From Pisaster brevispinus (Eukaryota > Echinodermata > Asteroidea > Forcipulatida > Asteriidae), in assembly GCA_023634235.1 (NCBI GenBank), contig JAMKCF010000154.1, positions 1 through 64,000 on the forward strand: a DNA stretch of 64,000 bases, given 5' to 3'. Of this stretch, positions 47,165-57,917 are shown piece by piece; the stretch's first letter is position 1, and every line of letters begins with the position of its first letter. The position numbers and the translations under genes are program-made. The notes beneath the pieces are model-generated. The model was given only the letters and a program-made list of their open reading frames with translations, did no database searches and had not been told where the DNA came from.

Positions 47165-48944
47165 CATTGTAGTTCTTTATTTGTGTTAATTTTCATGATT
47201 CAAGTATTTAACCATTCATATTGACTCCAAATGGGTAATTTGAACACATCAAGGTGCTTTCTTGTTTAGCTTTGTTCTGGGTAATTCTGTTACTATTCTG
47301 TGGATATTTCTTCTATATTCCTTTGACTGCTAAATTAGGCCATTTCGGAATTAGCAGCTGCCGCTGCATCAACATGTTAACATGAATTGAAGTATAGGAT
47401 ACTCATAGCACCAGACGCAGTTGCAGCTATAGCAGCCAATTCCGACATGGTCTATTTACCGTCAAAGCTGTTAAGGGACAAACTTGTGCCTTAGGAATGG
47501 CTGGTGCACGAGTATTTTTAGAGGGATGATTTATGAACAACATTTTGTCAAGTACAGCACAACAAAAAGATATCTTTAAGTAACAGTTCAGACAAGGTTC
47601 AGTATATATATATATTACAGGAAAAATTTCATCCTTGGAACTTTCCGCACACAAAATATTCAAGTACCCATTGATGCCATTGTGAGCATCTCACAAAAGT
47701 TTTTTCCGTACATTTTTCACCTGCATGTCTTTTTGAAGCCAAAACACAATTCTGGTTCTGGCTGATTGTCTTGGCATACCTTCTAGAAACCAGTTGGTTA
47801 TATGTTTCTTTTACAAATGGATCTACGCTATTTTGAGCCGTTGGGGGTAACTAACAAAAAGTGAACAGCTCTACTGATTCTGTTTACATTTGTGAGCATT
47901 TTCAATGTGCATGTTACTGTAGAGCATTAACTGCATTGTGTTACTAATATAGATTTTTCTACCGATTTGCACAAACTATTGGTATCATTCCAACTGGGGT
48001 ATAGATAATACCTAATAAATGTCGTCTTTATAGGCACCATGGCTTGGTCTTGAAGCTGCGTCAAGTGCTCAAATTTGTCTATGCAGCCGAGTGGTTCACC
48101 AACCATGCAAGAAATTTGATAAAACTCCCGCATGCCGCACATGGTATTTACGCAAACGCATAAATGTGCTTTCAAAGTAATTATAGGATTGCCTGTAAAG
48201 ATGGTCGACTTTACACAGTGTGACGTCCAATGGGAACTCTCTGTACAAACGGTTAACAGTAGCCTTCCTCCTGCCCATTCAAATATGAGGCCAACTCCAC
48301 TCAATTCCATTGCCTTATTGTTATCAATATAAAGGAAATCAACATTTGTTGCAGAGCATTCTTTCTTATCATTAATTTCTTTATTATTTCCTGCAAGTTC
48401 AATCTATCAAATTTTAGATTTTTTATAAAATTGCCATTCATGTGAGTAGCCCTGAACTTTGAATGCTGGATGATTTTTTTTATTATTTTAATCCTCATCC
48501 TTTATTTTACCACCATGACCACCCAGTTTATCAGGTGCATGAAACACTGGTATGTACAGATACTGGGGGCAATCACGTAACTTTACAATCTTCTGAAAAA
48601 ATATATTTTGTTTACAAAATGAGCTTGTTTTAGAACCAATGGTAAATGACAGGGGTAGTCTCCACCCACTTGAAACTCAAAGGAAAGCAAACTAAATGTC
48701 TTTTTATTTGATTTTGAGATGACTGAATAAACTCTATTGTTTTTATGAAATCCCAAGATGACTTCTCACTTGAAGAATTATTGTCCAAAATTGTTAATTA
48801 AATCAATTAGCTAGATATTAATTATTTAAAGAAATGTGTACACCCACCAGATGGTGGTACTCTTGTCGGTGGTTATAGAAAGAATCTGAAAAAGAATCGA
48901 GTGAAAAGAAATTATCAACAAACTTCCCCTTAAATACAACTTAA

Positions 48945-48950
48945 TTTATT
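48945..48950 (-). terminator. Polyadenylation signal for the C2H2 membrane-protein gene
   Basis: AATAAA on the minus strand (TTTATT on plus) lies about 110 bases past the stop codon at 49060, a normal distance for a short 3' UTR. Confidence 0.5.
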
Positions 48951-49059
48951 GTGTATTCAAAAACTTGTTTTCTACCAAGTTGAAATATATGTACATATGT
49001 ATGTCTAACTATTGATAATCATTTATAGAACCCAGTAGAGTTTGACTTTGGACATTCTG

Positions 49060-49911
49060 TTACCTTTGTTGGTATCTATTACGAATTTCATTTCCGTACA
49101 GATCCTTAGTCAAGTAAGGTTCAGACTCCTTTGTCCTGATGACACCTGCATCTTCACTGTTCAGCAAAGAGCTGTCAGTGTAGAAATGTGTGTACGCTAC
49201 AATGTAATAGAGTAACAAACCAACAACCAGGATGCAGGTTACGATAGCATAGGCCGCTGCACCGTGAGGGGTACTCTCTTTTGAGGGTGCTTCCCAAAAC
49301 AGTTCACAGGTCAACGAAGAGCACATGACTTTCTTGAGTTTATCTCGGAGTTCGTGTTTGTGCATTCCGGATAGAGCATCAGGAAGGCATGATTTAACGA
49401 CGGCCTCGCACCTCTGCTTCAGCTTATCCAATACGGTTTGCTTGCACAGCGTCTTGTCCCAGTAAGAGCCTGTCTTGGCTCCGGAGATGATGTCACAACG
49501 GAGATAGTCACAGTGATCGGCAAGACAGACGGCATCCTCACCAGTCACAATCGTCGCAGAGTGGCGGTTAATGAAGTGCCCGTCTAAGTTGTTCTCACTT
49601 GTAAATGCCTTGCCGCAGTAGTTACAGTACCATCTGTTGGGACTTTCACTCCATTTTCTCTCTTCTTGATGAAAAAACATGTCCCTGGATGGCTGCAGTG
49701 GGCAGGATTGGGGAACCTCCCATCCTCCAGCCTTAAAGACTGGGTACAAGTCCCTCTGAAGGAGCCCCCTAGCAACTCTTGATTGGGCACGAGAGCAGTC
49801 TGGTATCTGGGCTCCCCTGCTTGTCTGTGATATTATAATGAGCAGGGTAATGAGGCACAATGTGATCTGCGGTGCATATATCGGCAGGGTCAGGTGATCT
49901 ATCCACTTCAT
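49060..49911 (-). CDS. Secretory single-pass membrane protein with one C2H2 finger
   Basis: Intact 283-codon frame. Residues about 11-33 form a signal peptide (ITLCLITLLIIIS core, cleavage near SRGA). One classical finger follows at about residues 94-116 (WYCNYCGKAF ... HFINRH, C-x2-C-x12-H-x4-H), then a cysteine cluster CLADHCDYLRCD and a region with five more cysteines. Near residues 219-242 is a strong membrane helix (AYAIVTCILVVGLLLYYIVA), and the tail is short and polar with DLYGNEIRNRYQQR. This predicts a lumenal or extracellular finger and a cytosolic tail. An acceptor (TTCATTACAG) lies 10 bases before the ATG on the minus strand, so 5' UTR exons lie upstream (to the right) and the whole coding part is in the last exon. 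I do not recognise a named function. It may belong to a conserved, uncharacterised family. Confidence 0.85.
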   Translation of the reverse strand: MKWIDHLTLPIYAPQITLCLITLLIIISQTSRGAQIPDCSRAQSRVARGLLQRDLYPVFKAGGWEVPQSCPLQPSRDMFFHQEERKWSESPNRWYCNYCGKAFTSENNLDGHFINRHSATIVTGEDAVCLADHCDYLRCDIISGAKTGSYWDKTLCKQTVLDKLKQRCEAVVKSCLPDALSGMHKHELRDKLKKVMCSSLTCELFWEAPSKESTPHGAAAYAIVTCILVVGLLLYYIVAYTHFYTDSSLLNSEDAGVIRTKESEPYLTKDLYGNEIRNRYQQR

Positions 49912-50144
49912 CTTGTCATATCTGTAATGAATTAATCAGAGATCAATGATTGACTTGTCAGGTGACATACTTGCAGTCCAATACTCAAGCACCATCCAAA
50001 TTGTTCAAACGGTAAGATTTTACAAGCTCTATACTCTTTCAAAAGAGGAAATATAAATTTAAAAGGCCTTTTTTTTTATGCGACATGTATAACTTTTGTG
50101 TATACTGCATTAATAGATGTTAATTTTGCATCGGGGATAAAGAG

Positions 50145-50367
50145 TATTAATTTTGTTTTTTTACCCTACACCGATGTGTGTTAGCACTGTATACTCAGTA
50201 CTTTCCCGAGTTCTGTGAAAAAATTCACAGGCATATTACTCGGGTGGGATTCGAACCCACGACCTTTGCAATTCTGTGAATTTGTGAATTTTTTCACAGA
50301 ACTCGGGAAAGTACTGAGTATACAGTGCTAACACACATCGGTGTAGGGTAAAAAAACAAAATTAATA
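50145..50367 (-). mobile_element. Perfect 85-bp inverted repeat around a SINE core
   Basis: Arms 50145-50229 and 50283-50367 are exact reverse complements by direct reading, with a 53-bp loop. On the minus strand the loop holds a B box (GTGGGTTCGAATCCCACCCG) and each arm carries ACTCGGGAAAGTACTGAGTA and CACACATCGGTGTAGGGTAA, the body of the SINE seen at 56.26 kb. The A-box part of the head is absent. The left outer flank GTTAATTTTGCATC also occurs left of the related element at 33.1 kb. Confidence 0.85.
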
Positions 50368-50624
50368 TACTGCATTAGAAATTTCAGACTATAATAATCA
50401 AGAGGGATGCAAGTCATATACACTGTAATCAGCAATTTGTTTAGATGATCTTCCCAATAAGGGAACTCTGCAAAGCTCCCACAGGGGGATATAAACGCCA
50501 AGCTGGCAACAGCCAATCTCTTTCATTCAAATATTGGTTCAAGGTCTTGCACAAATTATTAAGTTGTGATTCAGTAACTAGACGACAATACTTATTTCAT
50601 TCATTATGAGGTCTGAGGTTCGCT

Positions 50625-50687
50625 TGGCCAGATTCGAACCGACAACCTTGTGATTTCAATTCCTGTAGTCTAACCACTTGACCACAG
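50625..50687 (-). mobile_element. tRNA-Leu/Ser-like SINE head
   Basis: Minus strand: TGTGGTCAAGTGGTTAGACT (A box), then GGTTGTCGGTTCGAATCTGG (B box). The acceptor stem does not pair with the flanks, so it is a tRNA-derived repeat and not a tRNA gene. Confidence 0.6.
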
Positions 50688-51417
50688 GTTGGAGTTGGTC
50701 TCTCTTAATCACATTTGTGAGACTACATATTTTTGCAAACTTACAAACTGTCCTGAATATCGCCTCACTCTCTGGACATCACACTCGAAGTAAATGACAG
50801 AAACCCTCGAAGTGTTTAACTGCAGTTGTGGCTAAGCTTGGAGGAGAATAAACGCAGACTAGCACTCCATGGGGAACATTGCCAACTAGAAGGCCTTGTC
50901 TTGTCCTTGCGGCTGTAGCGTAAATGCTTTGTAATCACAACAGCAAATTAAATAAAATTCACTCATTATTTGTTTTTGTAATCGAGTAAATGCAATTGTT
51001 TGAAAATCATGGGGTGTAATTAGAAAATGTAATTAAAAAAACCTGATAAAGTGGTGTGGATGATGAAGCCCCTGAACCAAGTAAGTGTCGCTTTTCAGAG
51101 GATTCACAGGAAAACAACTGATTTTGCCATACAACCTTCCTCCTATTGATAGCAAATTCACACTTTGGAAAGAAAAATACTATGAAAGAAAACAAAGCAT
51201 TGAAGAATCTCTCCAACAGAAAAGCTCTTGACAGATCACAAGACGGGAATATTACTCATTGGAGAGCAGTAATGTCTACCCCCATCCCACCCCCACCCCC
51301 AAATTCATTTGCCTCCTTTCACCTCCCTTCCTTGGAGGCTCTAAAATTTTGCATAACAAAATTAGGGACATCCTGTAGCAGGCATTGTAATAAGAGCAAT
51401 ATCTCCATGTAAAGGGT

Positions 51418-51515
51418 CAAATTCCATGGTGCTGCTTACTGCGGAATTCTGTGCTTACGGCCCATAGATTTAAGTTCTTTACAGGGTGCCACAAACGCAG
51501 AACTCTGCCGTAAGA
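51418..51515. mobile_element. hAT-like MITE, fragment 4
   Basis: GGTCAAATTCCATGGTGCTG and CTTACTGCGGAATTCTGTGC match the left part of the family element at 26731-26974; the right terminus is missing. Confidence 0.55.
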
Positions 51516-53983
51516 AGAACCAGATCTGCCACAAAATTTGGACAAATGTAGAATCAGTACTATGGTCTTCATCTATATCAATATGTTTGAAACCGTTGCA
51601 CAAAGCAAGTACCTGCAAGTGGTCTTGTTGTAAATGTGAAATGTTACTCCCTTTGTCCCACACTCTGTCGTCAAAGTGATTCCATTCTGACAAAGATCCT
51701 CCTCCTGTTCCTTGGACACTCTGGTGAACAATGATGAGAATTGGCTCATACACTTCTGGAATTTCAAAGGAATTAATTCAAATGCCAGGTAAGGATCTCA
51801 AAGTTGCTCTTATCAAGGTTTGTACTCCGCAAATTGTAGTGGAAAGATTCCACAGATGGTACAGGAAACACAGATGGTACAGTTTACATTCAAATCCATA
51901 CCACCTGACACTGGTCACCTGACATTCCTGTGTCACAACTCATACATGATGTACTCTCACTCAGAGAATGGAAAACAACTTGTTATGTATGATGTACATC
52001 ATATATGTACAATAAATACATTGACTAGATGGGGGATCATCTATTGCACCAATTTTGAATTACATGTACCTGACTTATTTGTTGAAGCTTCCCAACACTG
52101 TACAAACAAGATGCGTTCCGGGAAATGAGACTATCGCCAGTTATTGCTCCGCCTTTCAAAAGATTTTCTGTACATTGTATGCAGAGGGAAAAAACAAATT
52201 TCTTTGAAACAAGCTCAACATACTGTAGTCTATAGTGCAGTATACTACTACCCCCGTACAAGTACCACTACCACTACCAGCTAGTGTAATTTACTTACTC
52301 TAACCATGCTCTAACTTATGATGTAACGTTATTTAAACATGTTAACTTGTCATGCTTAAAAACCCTCCGCATGGGCCATAGCCACGATCATGGGGGATGG
52401 TGTAACTGAAAACACTTAAAATCGCCAGTTTTTGGTTTTATTACTAAATAATATTTAATAAAAAACAAAACATGTGATACTCTAAAAACCACCATTCCCC
52501 ATTGTCATAATGTCTACCGGTCGGTAAGCTTAGCATCTGTAGTTCCTTGCTCTATGGTTTAACCATGAAGAAAGAGCATATCCAGATAGTTCCGCCTGTT
52601 ATACACAGATGGTTAACATTACAATCGTCGAAGGATGTAGCTCTTCTGTACAGAAGTTAGAACTAGAATGGTTTTATCACGGAACTAATGCAGTTGATTT
52701 ATACATGCAGCCAGACCTCCCATCCAAAATAAACGGAAATGCTGATCTGATACAAAGTGCTAAGTTTCCACACCATTAAGGAGAAAATGCATACACTAGT
52801 CAGACCTACCTACCATATATTAATGTGTCCCATCGAGAAGAATTCATCATTATCAAAGATCATCACACTTTGTTTGGCTTCGTAAAAACATACAGAATGA
52901 AATCGCTTGAGGGCGCTGCTCATACTTTGTTAAAGTTTCCTCCACCCACCCGCGCATACTGCATGCTGCTGCCAGCGCAGAGAGAGCTGTGTGTTACGAT
53001 TGGTCCAAAGTGATTAGGGGGGCCTACGTGTGGTACACCCGGCTGAACTAAAAGGAAATAATCCTCATACGTAAACTAATTATAACACTTTGGTAGAGTA
53101 TGTAGGTTTATTAATGTAATATAGCTTATCTGACATGAATATTATATTTTAAAAACAAGGCATTTCTTTATACACGTTTGTTACTCGCTGCTGCCACCAG
53201 CTTAAAATGCACTGTACTGATGTTATGCACACGTGCACACCTGCCATTTTTGTATGCGCCCTGGCGCCCTTCCGGGGGATTCCACCAAAGATTGACGAGC
53301 GGATTGTTCTATGTAATGCAACACGCAAGCCATGGTTGTGAGCTTCGACGGCGGAGACACCGAGTGAGCGCTTCGACCCCCCCCCCCCCCCGGCATGATT
53401 CTATTTATGTTCCTACTTTAGTCTGATTTCCGATGTTTTCCCATTGGGAAAAATCAGACAAATTGTGAAGAATAGCCTGAACTTCCATTAAAGCCGACAC
53501 CATGTGAAGGTCTGCATGTAGGTTATTCCTTGCACTTGCCGATAAAAAAAACTACTACCTTTTTTCACCATTGGCCCCTTGCGTTGGACTATATAGGCCT
53601 ACGCAATACTTAAAATAATCTCACTATAAATCCTCAATTGCAGATGGAGGAATAAATTAATTCAAAGTTTAACAAAAATTTGTGCAATTTCACGTTAATG
53701 CTAAACCCCTAGTGCCCCCCCCCCACGCGTAGGGCTAAACATGTTTGTTTTTTTATCAATGGGCAAAAGTTGCAGAGGATGGGCAGGTCAGGGTACCCCT
53801 TCACCCCCCCCCCCCCCCCAAACACACAAGCAAGCTCGACGTGGCAATCGAGGACTTCTCTTTGTTCGCTCTTTGGTTTTGACTTGGTTATTTCATAGCA
53901 AAAATTAACTGAACGGGAGAACAAAAGCTGACCACATGAAAAATAACAAGGTAATTGAGTGGTTTTGTACTACGGGCACGCAC

Positions 53984-54043
53984 CCCCACCCCCCACCCCC
54001 ACCCCCTCCCCCCAAACCCACCCCACCCCTCCCCAACCCCCGT
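53984..54043. repeat. C-rich (CCCCCA)n-like tract
   Basis: About 60 bases of C-runs separated by A, AC or T lie on the plus strand. The minus strand therefore has many runs of four or more G and could form a quadruplex. It is about 400 bases upstream of the EGLN1 start codon. Confidence 0.8.
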
Positions 54044-54144
54044 AAAACTTAGCACATCATTGTTTTCACATGGGGCTAAACAACAAATACCACATACTTC
54101 TTCAGGCAGCTTTAAGTTGTAAACAACTTTTGTAAACATTGCGT

Positions 54145-54335
54145 ACGTGATCTGTACAGGACACGGAATGTGCATGCGCATTGTTTGGTTTGAGGCAGAA
54201 ATGTAGGTCAGGCCGTGTAGGCAGGCATATCATGTACTGTGTACATTCATTCGCGTTCGTACACACATGCATATTATAATGTGAAGTGCACGCCATGTGG
54301 ATCCGGAAATATAGGGCTGTGAGTGTGTGTACGTG
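54145..54335 (+). promoter_or_regulatory. EGLN1 upstream region with three HIF-site cores
   Basis: The RCGTG core of the hypoxia-response element occurs at 54145-54149 (ACGTG), 54289-54293 (GCGTG on the minus strand) and 54331-54335 (ACGTG), all within 300 bases of the EGLN1 ATG. Vertebrate EGLN1 is a known HIF target. Five-base cores are frequent by chance, so the assignment is tentative. Confidence 0.35.
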
Positions 54336-54441
54336 CCGCTGCCGTAGCAGCGAAACTGAGCCTTTTTGTGGGTCGCATATCTGTCAAATTTGGTTCAAGT
54401 TGATTCAGTGTCTCTAAATCATGATATTTGTACGATGCTAA

Positions 54442-55455
54442 ATGGCTTTTTCACAGCCACATCCTTCCAGCAATGTCACTGCAGTCGGCACTGACGACAG
54501 TGACAGAATGTGCGCTTTCGACTTCTGCAACGAGCTGCAAAATCTGAAACTATGCGGTCGTTGTAAAGGTACGTGGTACTGTAGTAAAGAACACCAGAAA
54601 CAACACTGGAAAGTGCACAAGACGTCCTGTTGTAAGATGGGAGTCCAGCAACAGGAGACAACTGGTAAGAAAAAGGATGAGAAAACACTCAAAACAAGCC
54701 AGATGGGTAGGTCGACCAATAGCGGAAGTAAATCCAACATAAGTGAACAAAATACTAATCAACGTGATAATGTCAATGATGGTGGTACTAGACTTGCACC
54801 ATCTTCAAAAGCGGGTGGGATGACTGACAACAGTGACATGCCTAGCTCAGCCAGTTGTGGAACAGATGATGTCAAACATATAGAAGACTCCCAAGTACAA
54901 GAGGACATTGCGCAGTTTTCAGCAAACATTCGAAGGAAACATTCGTACACACTCACCCCTTGTAAAAGTGAAAAAGACGATATAAGTTGTGCACAGCAGA
55001 AAGGAACTAAGCGGGAGAACAACAGTGACCCTATGAACAACAAGGTCTTCAGTAAAGAACAAGAGAACTCCCTTTCAGGTAAAAAAGCAGGTGGTGGAGG
55101 CTCAGATAATGAAAGCATGGAAAGGAACACCAATGCTCTGGTGCGTTATGTCAGCGACAACATGCGTAGATTTGGCGTCTGCGTAGTGGATAAGTTTCTA
55201 CAACAGGACCTTGGCGATGCCATAATTGAGGAGGTCAAGGCGTTACGAGAGAACGAGAAGTTCCAGAGTGGACAGTTGGTTACGAGTGTGGAGACAGGCT
55301 CTTCTAAGGACATACGGGGGGATATGATCACATGGTCGGATGGCAGTACCCTACAGACCAAAAACATTGGCGCCCTCATTTCCAAAATTGACTTGATCAT
55401 CCAGCAATGCAAGGAGCATCTTGAAGGGTTTAAAAACGTCAATGGACGAACAGAG
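54442..55455 (+). CDS. EGLN1: HIF prolyl hydroxylase (PHD2-type), first coding exon
   Basis: Encodes the oxygen sensor that hydroxylates HIF-alpha for degradation, an Fe(II)/2-oxoglutarate dioxygenase. The exon holds 338 codons. Residues 24-63 form a MYND zinc finger (C24, C29, C38, C41, C47, H51, H59, C63). About 65-230 is a polar, low-complexity linker rich in Ser, Asn, Lys and Asp. From about 232 the dioxygenase domain starts: VRYVSDNMRRFGVCVVDKFL, then SGQLVTSVETGSSKDIRGDM and ITWSDG, closing at NGRTE before a GTGAGT donor. The exon ends at the same place as in vertebrate EGLN1 (NGRTK, phase 0). The iron ligands and 2-oxoglutarate arginine lie in later exons beyond the window. The linker makes it longer than human exon 1. 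Retention of the MYND finger indicates EGLN1 and not EGLN2/3. Confidence 0.95.
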
Positions 55456-56002
55456 GTGAGTACTATATTATAGTTGGGGGAAGTATGGATATTTTTGTCT
55501 TTGAAAAACTTTCCCTCCTTCATGTCTTTCCCACATCGATAAGAGAGTACAAAAAAGTATAGGATATTAAAAAATAAAAGTAATACACAGCTATGTATCA
55601 ATGTCTACACATTCTGGAAAACAGAATCCTTTGAGGTGCTGATGAGGGTGCAAGAGGAAATTGATTAGTGAATGTTGTTTTGGAAAAATTTATGTCTGTA
55701 TCCGGCCACCACTTTCTGAGGGATTTATTTGATTTGTTAAAGGATGTTGGACTTAATTTTCCTTTAAAAAAAATTTCCTCTTGAGGAATCGGTAGCTAAA
55801 ATGCAAAATTTTGACCTTTAAAAAGGTAAATTCAAAAGCACATTTCATCGCGCGGTCGGAACTCTTGCACACTCGTGCCCGAAGGAACTAGAATGGAGGG
55901 TAGCGAGCAGCGTCAAAACAAGACCAATATTTTCCCTGATTTTTACACTTTGTAATAGTTCAAAGTGCCTGTTCCTCTCTGTATACATTCTGTCAACTTT
56001 TC

Positions 56003-56140
56003 TGTAAGTCTTGCGGGTATTCAAACATTGGAACCAGTTAAAGTGCACAAGTTTGTTTCCTTCACACGCTTTTTTAAAGCAATCGTACTAGGGAACAAAG
56101 TGGTCCCACAAGTTGTTTAATATGCGCGAGACTTGCATGG
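56003..56140. mobile_element. GACTGTGCAAGTCT-type MITE, diverged copy
   Basis: TAAGTCTTGCGGGTATTCAA on the left and GCGCGAGACTTGCATGGTGA on the right are inverted copies of the termini of the cleaner element at 60575-60708. The interior contains AAAGTGGTCCCACAAG, also present near 63.80 kb. Confidence 0.5.
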
Positions 56141-56260
56141 TGAATTGGGGAGATAAGTGGTGGCTGGACACAAAATTTTAGCTGTTATTTTTCCATCAGG
56201 GAAGTCACATCATTTCGGTACCTGCTGCTAAAAAAGTAGGATTCGGACTGCCTCTAGCCA

Positions 56261-56440
56261 AGGGGCTAGCTCAGTGGTCTAGTGGTAAGACATCTGCTCT
56301 AGAATGAGGTCATTTGTTTGAATCTCACCCAAGTGATAGGCCTATGCCTGTGGATTGTTTTGTTTTAAGGACTGGGGGGTGGCATTAATACTGAGTTTTA
56401 TAATACACATCAGAGCATGGGCAAAACCAAATGATATGAA
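56261..56440 (+). mobile_element. tRNA-derived SINE, full-head copy
   Basis: A box TAGCTCAGTGG (56267-56277) and B box TTTGAATCTCACCC (56317-56330), followed by GTGATAGG, CCTGTGGATTG, GGACTGGGGGGTGGC and CACATCAGAGCATGGGCAAA. It is the least rearranged member of the family that also forms the foldback elements at 33.1 and 50.2 kb. Confidence 0.75.
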
Positions 56441-57492
56441 ACTAATCAGATTGTATGCAGATCATTCATAGACATTTCTTCAGCCTGGCTTTGTACATTG
56501 AATGTGTGATGGAGTGGCATTATCAATGACCTGGACATTATTGTCAGTGGGATTGAGTTTTGTGATGATTCTCTTTCTCTGTATACTCAACTAGACACTT
56601 GGAACTGAGGCCAGTGATTTTAGCATCAGGCTGGTAAACTCAAGGCTGATAGTGTGTTTGTGGTCAACTGTTGACTGTCAGTCATGTCCGTCTAATAAAT
56701 ATCTTTCATTTCTGTTGAGTATTGAAGAGAATGTGTACACATAGTTAATTAGATCAATCTTCTCTTACTTAGCCGTAGTGCTTGTTCAAATTAAAACAGT
56801 TGAAATGTTAAACTGTGCAGGTATTTATTTTGTTTGTTCTTATTTCCATTCTGGTCATGTAAACCCTGTGGTCTTGTGGGCTCCCCCCCCCCTCCCCCAA
56901 AGAAGAAGAAGAAGAAACAGTAATAAAATAGTAATAATGATAAAGTAAAATTCGAGCCCTGAGTTAGTCTGTCATCTTGTTATAAAGTTGTAATTTGTGT
57001 TGTAATAGATGACTTCATTCAAGTCATTAGGCCAAGCACAGTCATATAGCACCTACATAGTCCATTTGGATTCATGTGCCAGATAGTTTTAACCTGACTT
57101 TCAATTTGTTGCCCATACATGAAGTTATTAAACAGCAGGGAAAAGCCTGTAAAACTTGGACTTACATTATGAATGAAACTTTACTTTTTTTCAAGGGTCA
57201 ATCATCATACTTGAAGTGCACCTCCACCCCTTTATAATCTGCAGGGCATCTTGCCTAAAAAAAAACCCAGTGCATAACATTTGTTCAGCCCCACCACGCC
57301 CACCAGTCTCACCCAAGACAGCTGGGATGGGCTGATAAGCTTACGTACAAATCTTTGTTCAGGATGTAGTATTGCATGGTGGGAATGATTGTTTCTCACA
57401 GTCGGTGCAATGCGCACGATCAAAACATGTACACACACAATGATGAAGCATGGAGGCTCCATGGATAATGTAAACAATCTTGAACAAGTAAG

Positions 57493-57917
57493 GGGCCATT
57501 CAGAATAGTCGATGTTAAAAAATTGTGATTTTTTTTATCAAAATTGTGGGTGGGTGAGTCACAAGAAATAACTGAAAATCAAAATTCATTTTTTATTTTT
57601 TTTAAAAGTTTATAAATTAACAAAGGAAAAAGAAGAAGAAGAAAAAGTACCCAGCTGGCCAAGATTGTCAATTCAATTCCTGATTAAACTACAAAGTTGT
57701 TTGTTTGTTCCTGAAAAACCATTGAAAACTACTGATGTTGGCGAACTTTGGTCTAAAATATCTGGTTCATTTGAGGCATTACTTTGTTCTTCAAGTGTAT
57801 AGATTATATTCTGAAGCCATTCAATATTTAAAAATCAAAATTTTGGGTGGGTGGGTGGATCAAAACAATTTTAGAAAAAAGTCGAAATTTGTTAACATTG
57901 ACTATTCTAAATGGCCC
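57493..57917. mobile_element. MITE with long inverted ends and 5-bp duplication GTAAG
   Basis: The left end GGGCCATTCAGAATAGTC and right end GACTATTCTAAATGGCCC are inverted, and similarity extends inward about 60 bases to a GTGGGTGGGTG block. GTAAG flanks both sides (57488-57492 and 57918-57922). No ORF. The class is uncertain, because a 5-bp duplication with GGGCC termini does not fit a family I can name confidently. Confidence 0.75.

Larger units (their letters stand above)
43300..48944. other. ITPK1 3' flank and intergenic region
   Basis: The start is the ITPK1 3' UTR, with no exact AATAAA in the first kilobase; ATTAAA variants occur near 44347 and 44471, so the transcript end is undetermined. 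A hydrophobic 87-codon frame at 45455-45718 has no recognised domain. SINE pieces at 46.0 and 47.1 kb and an (AAT)n retroposon tail near 46843-46885 are the only identified elements. Confidence 0.45.
49925..54144. other. Region between the C2H2 membrane-protein gene and EGLN1
   Basis: It probably contains the 5' UTR exon(s) and promoter of the minus-strand gene. A minus-strand GTAAGT donor near 52294 and a CCAAT box near 53003 are weak candidates. Repeats are listed separately. C-runs occur at about 53377-53392, 53717-53724 and 53804-53819. No coding exon is supported. Confidence 0.4.

Noticed and set aside
47927..48310. 127-codon minus-strand ORF with cysteines
   Set aside because: No signal peptide, no domain and an overlapping frame of similar quality; the FEWAG start resembles a frame in ITPK1 intron 1, so it is more likely repeat DNA.
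54759..55133. Several minus-strand ORFs across the EGLN1 exon
   Set aside because: They are shadows of the strongly supported plus-strand coding exon.
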